Assembly: GCF_000620645.1 (NCBI RefSeq)
Contig: NZ_JIAV01000020.1
Location: forward strand, 124,001-188,000
Reading direction: 5' to 3'
Length of the DNA stretch: 64,000 nt
Origin: Nocardioides sp. URHA0032
GTDB taxonomy: Bacteria; Actinomycetota; Actinomycetes; Propionibacteriales; Nocardioidaceae
The notes under the pieces were generated by a model, which did not search any database, had not been told where the DNA came from, and saw nothing but the letters and a program-made list of their open reading frames with translations. The translations under genes were made by a program, and so were the position numbers. This document shows, piece by piece, positions 15,889-23,828 of the stretch (its first letter is position 1; each line of letters opens with the position of its first letter).

Positions 15889-16467
15889 GAGGGGGCGGAG
15901 GCCGGAGGGGGTGGCCGCGAAGAGGACCGGGCGGTCGTGGGGCTCCACGGGGATGTCGAGGCCGACCTCCCCGTCGTAGAGCAGGGCGCAGGTGAAGGTG
16001 CCGACGGGCACCCGGCCGAGGGCGCGGTCGTAGGAGCCGCCGCCGCGGCCGAGGCGTACGCCCGTGGGCGAGACCGCGAGCGCCGGCACGATCACCACGT
16101 CGGCGGTCGCGACCGCGTCCGGGCCGAGCCGCTCGCCGATGGGTTCCAGCAGCCCGAGCCGCGCGGGCGCCAGGTCGCCGGCGTCGCGGTACACCGCCCA
16201 GTCCAGGTCGCCGTCGGGCAGCAGGACCGGGAGGATCACCCGCTTGCCGGCCCGGCGCAGCCCGTCGAGCAGGGGACCGGTGCCGGGCTCGCCGTTCATC
16301 GAGACGTACGCAGCCACGGTCGCCGCCCGCCGTACGTCCACCGTGGCCAGCAGGTGCTCGGCGAGCTTCCGCGCCGCCGCGCCGACCTCGGCGATCGGGC
16401 GGCGGTTGCGGGCGGTCAGCAACCGGTCCCGAACCGCGATCTTCGCGGGTGATTGCGTGCCCTTCAC
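15880..16467 (-). CDS. 5-formyltetrahydrofolate cyclo-ligase
   Basis: A 195-residue protein of normal family length. It converts 5-formyl-THF plus ATP to 5,10-methenyl-THF, salvaging a folate storage form. The N-terminus has KIAVRDRLLTARNRRP; the active-site region is VVIVPALAVSPTGVRLGRGGGSYDRALG, with the GxGGGxYDR motif that binds ATP-folate. GTG start at 16467; the divergent UGPase starts 17 bp away, so their promoters overlap. This adjacency matches the mycobacterial Rv0992c-Rv0993 arrangement. Confidence 0.93.
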   Translation of the reverse strand: MKGTQSPAKIAVRDRLLTARNRRPIAEVGAAARKLAEHLLATVDVRRAATVAAYVSMNGEPGTGPLLDGLRRAGKRVILPVLLPDGDLDWAVYRDAGDLAPARLGLLEPIGERLGPDAVATADVVIVPALAVSPTGVRLGRGGGSYDRALGRVPVGTFTCALLYDGEVGLDIPVEPHDRPVLFAATPSGLRPLRR

Positions 16468-16484
16468 GGGGGAAGCCTACGATC

Positions 16485-17891
16485 GTGAGCATGGGAAGTG
16501 CTGGCCTGAACAAGGCACGCGACAAGATGACGGCGGCCGGGGTCGACCCGGTGGCGATCGACACGTTCGCTCACTACTACCGGCTCCTCGAGCACGGTGA
16601 GACCGGGATGATCCCGGAGGCGTCGATCGAGCCCGTCGACATGGAGTCGCTCGCCGGCGTCGATGTCTCCGACGAGGCCGCCGCCGCGGCCATCCGCAGC
16701 ACGGCCGTGATCAAGCTGAACGGCGGCCTCGGCACCTCGATGGGCATGGACCGCGCCAAGTCGCTGCTGTGCGTTCGTCGCGGCCTGTCCTTCCTCGACG
16801 TGATCGCCCGTCAGGTCCTGCACCTGCGCGAGGAGTACGACGCGACGCTCCCGCTGCTCTTCATGAACAGCTTCCGGACCTCGGCCGACACGATGGCCGC
16901 CCTGGCACGGTACGACGGCCTCCCGGTCGAGGGGCTGCCGCTGGAGTTCCTGCAGAACAAGGAGCCCAAGCTGCTGGTCAAGGACCTCACGCCGGTGAGC
17001 TGGCCCAAGGACCCCGACCTCGAGTGGTGCCCGCCCGGCCACGGCGACCTCTACACCGCGATGCGCGGCTCCGGCCTGCTCGACAAGCTGATCGCCGCCG
17101 GCTACGAGCGGGTCTTCGTCTCGAACTCCGACAACCTCGGCGCCGTGCCCGAGCCCCGGATCGCCGGCTGGTTCGCCGGCACCGGGGCGCCGTTCGCGAT
17201 CGAGGCGGTACGCCGTACGCCGTCGGACCGCAAGGGCGGCCACTTCGCCCGCCGCAAGGCCGACGGCCGGATCGTGCTCCGCGAGACCGCCCAGACGCCG
17301 GCGGCGGACCAGGCGGCGCTCGCCGACCTGGACCGGCACCGGTTCGCCTCCACGAACAACCTCTGGTTCGACCTGGCCGCGATGAAGCACGCCCTCGACG
17401 TGCGCGACGGCATCCTCGGGCTGCCGCTGATCCGCAACGTCAAGAACGTCGACCCGGGGGACAGGTCCACCCCCGAGGTGATCCAGGTCGAGACCGCGAT
17501 GGGCGCCGCCGTCGAGGTCTTCGACGACTCCCGGCTGATCGAGGTCGGCCGCGACCGGTTCGTGCCGGTGAAGACCACCAACGACCTGCTGGTGCTGCGG
17601 TCCGACGTCTACGACATCCGCGGCGACTTCGTGCTCGACCAGGCCGCCGCCGAGGTGCCGTACGTCGACCTGGACAGCGAGCACTACAAGCTGGTGCGCG
17701 ACTTCGACAAGCGCTTCCCCGAGGGCGCGCCCTCGTTGAAGAAGGCGGGCTCGCTCAAGGTCTCCGGGGACTGGACCTTCGGCCACGGCGTCCAGGTGAT
17801 CGGCGACGTCGAGCTCGACGCCACTTCGGCCCAGCGGGTCGGCGCCGACACCGTCCTCTCGACCGACGGTGCCGACGGTGCCGATGGCTGA
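16485..17891 (+). CDS. UTP-glucose-1-phosphate uridylyltransferase, eukaryotic (UDPGP) type
   Basis: A 468-residue enzyme making UDP-glucose for wall and storage polysaccharides. The nucleotide-binding signature VIKLNGGLGTSMGMDRAKS (about 79-97) and PLLFMNSFRTSADT, EFLQNKEPKLL, PPGHGDLYTA, VFVSNSDNLGA belong to the UDPGP family, not to bacterial GalU. GTG 16485 is 11 bases after GGGGGA; ATG 16491 is the alternative. The gene occupies the place held by galU in mycobacteria, so it looks like a functional replacement. Its 3' end overlaps moeA by 8 bp. The C-terminus ends in a GADGADG repeat. Confidence 0.9.
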   Translation: MSMGSAGLNKARDKMTAAGVDPVAIDTFAHYYRLLEHGETGMIPEASIEPVDMESLAGVDVSDEAAAAAIRSTAVIKLNGGLGTSMGMDRAKSLLCVRRGLSFLDVIARQVLHLREEYDATLPLLFMNSFRTSADTMAALARYDGLPVEGLPLEFLQNKEPKLLVKDLTPVSWPKDPDLEWCPPGHGDLYTAMRGSGLLDKLIAAGYERVFVSNSDNLGAVPEPRIAGWFAGTGAPFAIEAVRRTPSDRKGGHFARRKADGRIVLRETAQTPAADQAALADLDRHRFASTNNLWFDLAAMKHALDVRDGILGLPLIRNVKNVDPGDRSTPEVIQVETAMGAAVEVFDDSRLIEVGRDRFVPVKTTNDLLVLRSDVYDIRGDFVLDQAAAEVPYVDLDSEHYKLVRDFDKRFPEGAPSLKKAGSLKVSGDWTFGHGVQVIGDVELDATSAQRVGADTVLSTDGADGADG

Positions 17892-19116
17892 CGGCCTGAC
17901 CACGGTCGACGACCACCTCGCGCGGATCCTGGCGGCCATCGAGCCGCTGCCGGCCTACCCCCAGCCGCTGATGGAGGCGCTCGGGCTCGCCGCTGCCGAG
18001 GACGTGGTCGCGACGATCGACCTGCCCTCCTTCGACAACTCCGCCATGGACGGGTACGCCGTCCGGCACCAGGACGTCGCCACGGCCTCGGCCGAGGCCC
18101 CGGTGCACCTGCCCGTGGTCGGCGAGATCGGGGCCGGCCAGGCGCAGCTGCTCGCGATGTCGCCGGGGACCGCGGTCAAGATCATGACCGGGGCCCCGGT
18201 CCCGGCCGGGGCGGACTCCGTGGTGCCGTACGAGTGGACCGACCGCGGCGTCGCGCAGGTGCGCATCGAGCGCGCCCCGTCGTACCGCCAGCACGTCCGG
18301 CCGGTCGGCGACGACGTGCGGGTCGGCGACGTGCTCGTCTCCGAGGGCACCGTGCTCGGCCCGCGCCACCTCGGGCTGCTCGCGGCGGTGGGCCGTCCTA
18401 CCGTGCCCGCCCGGCCCCGTCCCCGGGTGGTGGTGATCTCGACCGGCTCGGAGCTCCGGGAGCCCGGCGCCGAGCTCGGACACGACTCGATCTACGACGG
18501 CAACTCGTTCCTGCTCGCGGCCTCCGCGCGGCGAGCGGGCGCGATCGCGTACCGCGTCGGCATCGTGCCCGACGAGCCGCGGGCCTTCCTCGAGGCTCTC
18601 GACGACCAGCTGGTCCGCGCCGACCTCGTGGTCACCAGTGGCGGGGTGTCGCAGGGCGACTTCGACGTCGTGAAGGAGGCGCTCGCGCCACTCGGGTCGG
18701 TGTGGTTCGGCGGTGTCGCGATGCAGCCCGGCAAGCCGCAGGGCTTCGGCCGGCTGGGCGACGACGGCACGCCGATCTTCACGCTGCCGGGCAACCCGGT
18801 CTCCTCCTACGTCTCCTTCGAGACCTTCGTGCTCCCCGCGATCCGCAAGCTGATGGGGCTGCGGCCCTACGGGCGCCCGACCACCACGGCGCGGCTCACC
18901 CATGACCTCACCTCGCCGGACGGCCGCCGGCAGTTCGCCCGCGCGTCGTACGCCGTCGACAAGGCCGGCCCCGCCGTGACGCCGGTCGGCGGACACGGTT
19001 CCCACCTGATCGGCGATCTGGCACAGTCCGACGCGCTGGTCGTGGTGCCCGAGGGCGTGGCCCGGATCGCGGCCGGCGAGCAGGTCCAGGTGCTGAGGCT
19101 CGACGAGGAGTTCTGA
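17884..19116 (+). CDS. moeA: MoeA / gephyrin-like protein Glp
   Basis: A 410-residue MoeA-family protein: IDLPSFDNSAMDGYAVR (about 45-62), GTAVKIMTGAPVPAGADSVVP (about 99-119), RVVVISTGSEL (about 180-190), VTSGGVSQGDFDVVKEAL (about 245-262) and PIFTLPGNPVSSYVSFETF (about 298-316) cover all MoeA domains. MoeA inserts molybdate into adenylated molybdopterin. Actinobacterial paralogues at this locus (Glp, corresponding to Rv0994 position) also bind FtsZ and a membrane receptor, GlpR. Here it sits upstream of moaC and mog as well as glpR, so either or both roles are possible. ATG 17884 overlaps the UGPase stop. Confidence 0.9.
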   Translation: MADGLTTVDDHLARILAAIEPLPAYPQPLMEALGLAAAEDVVATIDLPSFDNSAMDGYAVRHQDVATASAEAPVHLPVVGEIGAGQAQLLAMSPGTAVKIMTGAPVPAGADSVVPYEWTDRGVAQVRIERAPSYRQHVRPVGDDVRVGDVLVSEGTVLGPRHLGLLAAVGRPTVPARPRPRVVVISTGSELREPGAELGHDSIYDGNSFLLAASARRAGAIAYRVGIVPDEPRAFLEALDDQLVRADLVVTSGGVSQGDFDVVKEALAPLGSVWFGGVAMQPGKPQGFGRLGDDGTPIFTLPGNPVSSYVSFETFVLPAIRKLMGLRPYGRPTTTARLTHDLTSPDGRRQFARASYAVDKAGPAVTPVGGHGSHLIGDLAQSDALVVVPEGVARIAAGEQVQVLRLDEEF

Positions 19117-19601
19117 TGTCCGCTCTGCCGGATCCGGGAGGCCTGACGCACGTCGACGAGTCCGGCGCCGCGCGGATGGTCGACGTGTCCGGCAAGGACG
19201 TCACGGCTCGTACGGCGACCGCGTCCGGCCGGGTGCTCGTCTCGGCCGAGGTGGTGGCGCTGCTGCGCGGCGAGGGCGTGCCCAAGGGTGATGCACTCGC
19301 GGTGGCGCGGATCGCCGGGATCATGGGCGCGAAGCAGACGCCCGCGCTGATCCCTCTCTGCCACCCGCTCGCGATCTCCGGCGTGACCCTGGACCTGACC
19401 GTCGCCGACGACGCCGTCGAGATCACCGCGACGGTCAAGACCTCCGACCGGACCGGCGTCGAGATGGAGGCGCTCACCGCCGTCGCGGTCGCCGGACTCA
19501 CCGTGGTCGACATGGTCAAGGCCGTCGACAAGTCCGCGGTCATCACCGAGGTGCGTGTCGAGGCCAAGTCCGGCGGGAAGTCGGGGGACTGGTCGCGATG
19601 A
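19116..19601 (+). CDS. moaC: Cyclic pyranopterin monophosphate synthase MoaC
   Basis: 161 residues, typical length. MoaC converts 3',8-cyclo-7,8-dihydro-GTP to cPMP, the first stable molybdopterin precursor. The motifs MVDVSGKDVTARTATASGRV, KQTPALIPLCHPLAISGV, TDRTGVEMEALTAV-like segment and MVKAVDK are all present, including the catalytic Lys region. ATG shares one base with the moeA stop. No MoaA is in the window, so the rest of the pathway lies elsewhere. Confidence 0.95.
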   Translation: MSALPDPGGLTHVDESGAARMVDVSGKDVTARTATASGRVLVSAEVVALLRGEGVPKGDALAVARIAGIMGAKQTPALIPLCHPLAISGVTLDLTVADDAVEITATVKTSDRTGVEMEALTAVAVAGLTVVDMVKAVDKSAVITEVRVEAKSGGKSGDWSR

Positions 19602-20077
19602 CCAGCCTGCGGGCCGAGGTCGTGGTCGCGTCCAACCGCGCCGCGGCCGGTGTCTACGAGGACACCACCGGGCCGCTGCTCGTGGACTTCCTGCGCGAGC
19701 TCGGCTTCGCGGTCCAGCCGCCCGTCGTCGTACCGGACGGCGAGCCGGTGGGCGCGGCGATCCGCGCCGCTGCCGACGGCGGCGCTCGTGTGGTGCTGAC
19801 CACTGGCGGCACCGGCCTCACCCCGACCGACCGGACCCCCGAGGTGACCCGGACGCTGCTCGACCGCGAGGTGCCGGGCATCGCCGAGGCGATCCGGGCG
19901 TACGGCGTCGCGCAGGGTGTGCCGACGGCCGTGCTCTCGCGCGGGCTGGCGGGCGTGGTCGGCACCAGCCTGGTCGTGAACCTGCCCGGCTCGCGCGGCG
20001 GCGTGAAGGACGCGATCGCCGTGCTCCGGCCGATCCTCGTGCACGCTGCCGAACAGGTCGTGGGGAGTGACCATTGA
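19598..20077 (+). CDS. mog: Molybdopterin adenylyltransferase (Mog/MoaB family)
   Basis: 159 residues. It adenylylates molybdopterin before MoeA inserts molybdate. The substrate-binding motif VVLTTGGTGLTPTDRTPEVT (about 66-85) and LPGSRGGVKDAI (about 128-139) are diagnostic; the Asp in TPTDRT is the expected catalytic residue. The start overlaps the moaC stop (ATGA), so it is translationally coupled. Mog and MoeA in one operon mirror their fusion in eukaryotic gephyrin. Confidence 0.93.
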   Translation: MTSLRAEVVVASNRAAAGVYEDTTGPLLVDFLRELGFAVQPPVVVPDGEPVGAAIRAAADGGARVVLTTGGTGLTPTDRTPEVTRTLLDREVPGIAEAIRAYGVAQGVPTAVLSRGLAGVVGTSLVVNLPGSRGGVKDAIAVLRPILVHAAEQVVGSDH

Positions 20078-20685
20078 GGCCGTGGTCGAGCGCGTGGCCG
20101 GCCCGGCTCACCGCCGGCGAGGTCACCGTCCGTCCGCTCGCCTACTCCGACGCGCGCTCCTGGCGTGACGCCCGGCGGCGCAACGCCGCGTGGCTCCGGC
20201 CCTGGGACGCCACCGTCCCACCGGGCGCCGACGCCCGGCCCTCGTCGTTCCGCGCGCTGGTCTGGCGGCTGCACCGGCAGGCCCGCGCCGGCACGACGTA
20301 CCCGTTCGCCATCGACGTGGACGGGAGGTTCGCGGGCCAGGTGACGGTCAACAACGTGGTGCGTGGCTCGGCGCAGTTCGGCTCGATCGGCTACTGGCTG
20401 GACCGGGAGCACGCCGGGCACGACGTGATGCCGCGCGCCGTCGCGCTGGTGATCGACCACTGCTTCACCGCCGCCGGGCTGCACCGGATCGAGGTCGCGA
20501 TCCGGCCGGAGAACTCCAACTCGCTGCGGGTGGTCGAGAAGCTCGGGCTGCGGGAGGTCGGGTACGCGCCGAAGTTCCTGCACATCGACGGCGAGTGGCG
20601 CGACCACCGGCTCTATGCGGTCACCGTCGAGGAGGTGCCGGACGGGCTGCTCGCACGACTCCAGCACCACGAGTCACATGAGTGA
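20074..20685 (+). CDS. GNAT N-acetyltransferase, RimJ/RimL type
   Basis: 203 residues. Core GNAT elements: VTVRPLAYSDARSWRDARRRN at the N-terminus, IGYWLDREHAGHDVMPRAVALVIDHCF (acetyl-CoA loop region) and GLHRIEVAIRPENSNSLRVVEKLGL (about 139-163), which is the RimJ/RimL signature. The start is TTG at 20074 inside TTGA overlapping the mog stop, with GGGGAG eight bases upstream. In mycobacteria a rimJ gene occupies the same spot between moeA1 and the glpR homologue. The likely role is N-terminal protein acetylation; the target is unknown. Confidence 0.88.
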   Translation: MRPWSSAWPARLTAGEVTVRPLAYSDARSWRDARRRNAAWLRPWDATVPPGADARPSSFRALVWRLHRQARAGTTYPFAIDVDGRFAGQVTVNNVVRGSAQFGSIGYWLDREHAGHDVMPRAVALVIDHCFTAAGLHRIEVAIRPENSNSLRVVEKLGLREVGYAPKFLHIDGEWRDHRLYAVTVEEVPDGLLARLQHHESHE

Positions 20686-20746
20686 TTTTGCGACACACTG
20701 GTGGACATCCGAAGCCAGCTGCGGTAGCGCTCCTAACCTCTGACTC

Positions 20747-21553
20747 GTGGACCTGAGCGCACTGATCTTCGTCGCCCTCGCTGTGGCGTGGGCCGTCTAC
20801 CTCGTTCCCATGGCGCTCCGTCACCACAGCGACGGCGCCACGTCGCGGTCCGTCGACGGCTTCTCGCACCGGATGCGGGTGCTGGCCCGGCGTGAGCCGG
20901 TGAGCCCCAGGTCGGCCCGGCTGGTAGTCAACACCGCCGCGCCGGCAGCCCCCGCTGCCGCCACGGCCGAGCTCGACCCGGCGCAGGCCCGCGCCCGACG
21001 TGCAGCGGCCAAGCGGGCCACCAAGCGCCGGCGCAACGTCCTGGCGCTCATCCTGGTCGCGAACCTGGTGGTGGCCGGCGTCGCCGCGTCCGGCGTGGTC
21101 GCCTGGGCGTACGTCGCGATCCCGGCCGGCCTCCTGGTCGCGTGGCTGGTCGCCTGCCGGATCATGGTGAAGGGCGAGCGGAAGGCGCTGTCGCCGGCCG
21201 CACGCGTCGCGACTGCGATGGAGACCGATGCCGAGGCCGGGTCCATGGAGGGCCGCGTCCTCGTCGAGGATGAGAAGGAAGAGCAGGACGCCGACCCGAT
21301 GGCCGACACCTCCGCCGGCATGGCCGCGATCGTCGACCCGGCGCTGTGGGACCCGGTCCCGGTCACGCTCCCGACGTACGTCGGCAAGCCGGCCGCGACG
21401 CGCCGCACCGTCCGCACCATCGACCTCGAGGGCACCGGCGTGTGGACCTCGGGCCGCACCGAGTCCGACGCGCAGCTCGCCCGCGAGGCCGACGAGGCGG
21501 ACAAGGCGGCCCGCAAGGCGCGCGAGGACGCGGAGCGCGCGACCGGCTCCTGA
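20747..21553 (+). CDS. glpR: GlpR/SepX-like divisome membrane protein
   Basis: 268 residues. The N-terminal TM helix is LSALIFVALAVAWAVYLVPMAL (about 3-24), followed by the cytoplasmic SVDGFSHRMRVLARRE motif, a basic Ala-rich linker, a TM hairpin at about 98-118 and 119-140, and a long acidic cytoplasmic tail ending in a charged helix (AREADEADKAARKAREDAER). This topology and the position after moeA-rimJ match the Corynebacterium GlpR receptor and Streptomyces SepX, which link cell division and polar growth. GTG start at 20747, 61 bp after the acetyltransferase. Assignment rests on topology, motif and synteny. Confidence 0.8.
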   Translation: MDLSALIFVALAVAWAVYLVPMALRHHSDGATSRSVDGFSHRMRVLARREPVSPRSARLVVNTAAPAAPAAATAELDPAQARARRAAAKRATKRRRNVLALILVANLVVAGVAASGVVAWAYVAIPAGLLVAWLVACRIMVKGERKALSPAARVATAMETDAEAGSMEGRVLVEDEKEEQDADPMADTSAGMAAIVDPALWDPVPVTLPTYVGKPAATRRTVRTIDLEGTGVWTSGRTESDAQLAREADEADKAARKAREDAERATGS

Positions 21554-21569
21554 GCCCTAGGCTCGGGGC

Positions 21570-22034
21570 ATGGCCGTCGAGCTCGCAGCCTCCCGCACCT
21601 ACCCCGCGGGGGTCGCACGCTCGTTCGACATCGTGCTGCCCCTGCCGCTGCCGTACCTCTCCGCGCACCGGTACGCCGCGATCCCGCCTGTCACCGCGGT
21701 CCGGGACCAGGGCTCGTGGGACACGGCCGGCCAGACCCGCACCATCGTGCTCGGTGACGGCGGCACGATCCTGGAGACCCTCACCGACGTGGACCGACCG
21801 CACGCGTTCGGCTACCGACTCACCGACATCACCGGCCCGATGAAGGTGCTCGCCACCGCCATCGACGGCCGCTTCACCTTCGACCCCGCCGGCACCGGCG
21901 TCCGCGTCACCTGGGCGTGGACCGTGCACCCGCGGCGCCGCCTCGGCGCCCTCGCGATGCCGGTGTTCGCCCGCATGTGGCGGCCCTACGCGCGCATCGC
22001 CCTGGAGCGTCTCGAGGACGTCCTGGTGGCCTGA
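21570..22034 (+). CDS. SRPBCC-family protein (polyketide cyclase/START-like fold)
   Basis: 154 residues with the helix-grip pattern: an N-terminal strand then SFDIVLPLPLPYLSAH, ITGPMKVLATAIDGRFTFDP and VRVTWAWTVHPRRRLGALAMPVFARMWRPYARIALERLEDVL, the long C-terminal helix that closes the ligand cavity. Members bind hydrophobic ligands; no specific substrate can be named. It starts 16 bp after glpR and ends 57 bp before tRNA-Ala. Confidence 0.8.
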   Translation: MAVELAASRTYPAGVARSFDIVLPLPLPYLSAHRYAAIPPVTAVRDQGSWDTAGQTRTIVLGDGGTILETLTDVDRPHAFGYRLTDITGPMKVLATAIDGRFTFDPAGTGVRVTWAWTVHPRRRLGALAMPVFARMWRPYARIALERLEDVLVA

Positions 22035-22091
22035 CGGGTCGATTCGGAACACCCGTGGGGCTGGTGCTAACGTTGCGCTCCGCAACATCCT

Positions 22092-22168
<77 letters not shown>

Positions 22169-22223
22169 ACCTGCAGGTCAGGCGGTGACTCCAGGCTCCT
22201 CCCCGAGGAGACGGAGTGAAAAG

Positions 22224-22241
22224 TCGGCACAAACTCGGCAC
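22224..22241 (+). repeat. Tandem TCGGCAC repeats between tRNA and xis
   Basis: TCGGCAC occurs at 22224-22230 and 22235-22241, 11 bp apart (one helical turn), within the 156-bp gene-free stretch between the tRNA and excisionase. In-phase direct repeats next to att sites are typical of integrase arm-type or Xis binding sites. The rest of 22168-22323 shows no gene. Confidence 0.35.
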
Positions 22242-22323
22242 TTCAGCCATTCACACCCTGGCGTCTCGGCGCCACACGGCGTGGTCTCGGCGGCTCTCGG
22301 CGCGGCCCGCGCACCTGAGGGTC

Positions 22324-22560
22324 ATGGAGACCACCAACGCACACCCCTCCGCCCTCGAAGCCGTGCTGACGATCTCGGAGCTGGCCGCTGACCTCGGCGT
22401 GAGCGTCCAGCTGATCTACGACTTGCGCAGCCAGGGCCGCGGACCGCGCGGGTTCCGGGTCGGCCGGGAGCTCCGGTTCCGGATCAGCGAGGTGGAGGCC
22501 TGGCTCGCCGGTCTCGAGGACGCCGACCAAGAGCGCCACCCGCGCCGGAGCGCGCCGTGA
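22324..22560 (+). CDS. Excisionase / AlpA-type helix-turn-helix protein
   Basis: 78 residues: EAVLTISELAADLGVSVQLIYDLRSQGRGPRGFRVGRELRFRISEVEAWLAGLED is a textbook HTH_17 (excisionase/MerR-like) domain with recognition helix SVQLIYDLR and wing. It overlaps the integrase start by four bases (GTGA), the usual xis-int arrangement of actinobacterial integrative plasmids. It probably directed excision; with the integrase broken it is now without a partner here. Confidence 0.85.
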   Translation: METTNAHPSALEAVLTISELAADLGVSVQLIYDLRSQGRGPRGFRVGRELRFRISEVEAWLAGLEDADQERHPRRSAP

Positions 22561-23387
22561 GCGGCGGCCGCCCGCGGACCTCGATCGGCGCCTACGGCGA
22601 GATCTACGTGATGACCCGCCGTGGCCGGTGTGTGGCCGAGACCCGCATCCGCGACGCGGAGGGTCGGCTTCGCAAGGTCACCGCCACCGCCGGCTCCCAG
22701 CGGGCCGCCACGGCCCGGCTGAAGGAGCGGCTGCTGGAGCGTCCGTCCCGTGGGGTGAACGGTGCGCTGAGCCCGTCGTCTCCGTTCCCCGCGCTCGCCC
22801 AGCTGTGGCTGGCCGACCTGGACCGGCGGGATCTGACTGAGACCACCAAGCACGGTTACCGCGACCACCTGCGCCCGCACGTGGGGCCGGCCCTGGAGCA
22901 CTTCACTCTCGGTGAGATCACCACCGGCCAGGTCGAGTGGTTCCTGAAGTCCCAGGCGGCGGTCTCGACCTCCATGGCCCGGCGGTCCCGGACGCTGCTG
23001 AACCTGCTCTTCGGGTTCGCGCTGCGCCACGATGCCCTGGGCCGCAACCCGGTCGAGGGCACGTCCCCGCTGCCGTCTCCCAGACGCGCCCCTCAGGCGC
23101 TCACTCTGGACCAGATCGCGGCGATCCGCGCTGCGGCCGCGTCCTGGCGTACGGAGGCGGGACTGCCCGGCCCGAAGAGTGACGGCAACGTCCGGGACAT
23201 CATCGAGGTCCTCCTCGGCACCGCGATGCGCCCCGGTGAGGCGCTGGCGCTGCGCCCCTGCGACGTCACCGACAGCGACCGCGGCATGGTCGTGCATGTG
23301 ACCGGGACCGTCGCCTTCTTCGCGCCGGTGTCGACATCGACCCGGCCACCGACTGCTCGTACGTGTCGCGGTCCATCGGGCCAGTGA
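22557..23387 (+). pseudogene. Truncated phage-type tyrosine recombinase (integrase)
   Basis: The N-terminal arm-binding-like part (YGEIYVMTRRGRCVAETRIRDAEG), the core-binding SAM-like domain (LAQLWLADLDRRDLTETTKHGYRDH to FALRHDALGRNPVEG) and the start of the catalytic domain with the first catalytic Arg in LLGTAMRPGEALALR are present. Family similarity ends after VVHVTGTV (about 23313). The following ~24 codons are read from the antisense of a relaxase and end at 23387. The H-x-x-R box and nucleophilic Tyr are missing, so it cannot recombine. Intact relatives are ~380-420 aa. Confidence 0.85.
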
Positions 23388-23538
23388 CCTCGACGCCGTC
23401 AGGCGTGGCGACCAATCGGGTCGCGACACCGCTGCCCTCGGCAAGGTAGTAGTAGTCATCGGCACGCGAGCGGTCGCGCTCCACGTACGCCCGTGCTGCC
23501 CCCGCGGCGCCGCGATAGAACTTCACCCCGTCATGCAC
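23311..23538 (-). pseudogene. N-terminal remnant of a MobF/TrwC-type conjugative relaxase
   Basis: Starts MHDGVKFYRGAAGAARAYVE, with ADDYYYLAEGSGVATRLV and MDRDTYEQSVAG, which matches the beginning of actinobacterial MobF relaxases. After VAG the frame is lost, but the other frame continues with DVDTGAKKA, the expected next residues, so a single-base indel sits at about 23347-23350. Homology ends at the junction with the integrase near 23315. Only ~75 of many hundred codons remain; the catalytic Tyr and His motifs are gone. It faces the integrase, as in conjugative actinobacterial elements. Confidence 0.75.
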
Positions 23539-23584
23539 GCGACCACCCCCGACACTCTGTGGTCTCTAGGTGCTCACCGCCCAC

Positions 23585-23600
23585 CTACGGAGCTCCGTAG
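23585..23600. repeat. Perfect 16-bp palindrome upstream of the relaxase remnant
   Basis: CTACGGAGCTCCGTAG is an uninterrupted perfect palindrome 47 bp upstream of the relaxase start. Candidates are an operator for the lost transfer operon or part of an oriT. The rest of 23539-23828 (about 290 bp) holds no recognisable gene; a GTCACA-TG-TGTGAC inverted repeat lies at 23686-23699. Confidence 0.4.
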
Positions 23601-23828
23601 CATGCGTGTCGCTCGATCTGGAGGGTGCGAGAAGCGCCGGGAAGTGGAAGCGCCGAGTGGATTGGGGTCCGTCGCGAGCCGTGTTGTCACATGTGTGACG
23701 ACCAGGAGAACGCCACCCGGGTGACCGGTTGCCTCTCTGCGGTGCAGGGTGAGGTCGACCGCTTCGCCGCGCTCCGGGGCCGCGTAGACAACGTGGGGAT
23801 CGTGGTCGAGATGGCCCGCGCCCGGGGC

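Noticed and set aside
23686..23699. GTCACA-TG-TGTGAC as a CRP-type site
   Set aside because: The half sites are in the opposite order and spacing to CRP sites (TGTGA-N6-TCACA), and no promoter is near. It was left as a plain inverted repeat.
23388..23828. A duplicated tRNA-Ala 3' end (att site) bounding the element
   Set aside because: I looked for the T-arm and acceptor sequence downstream and found none.
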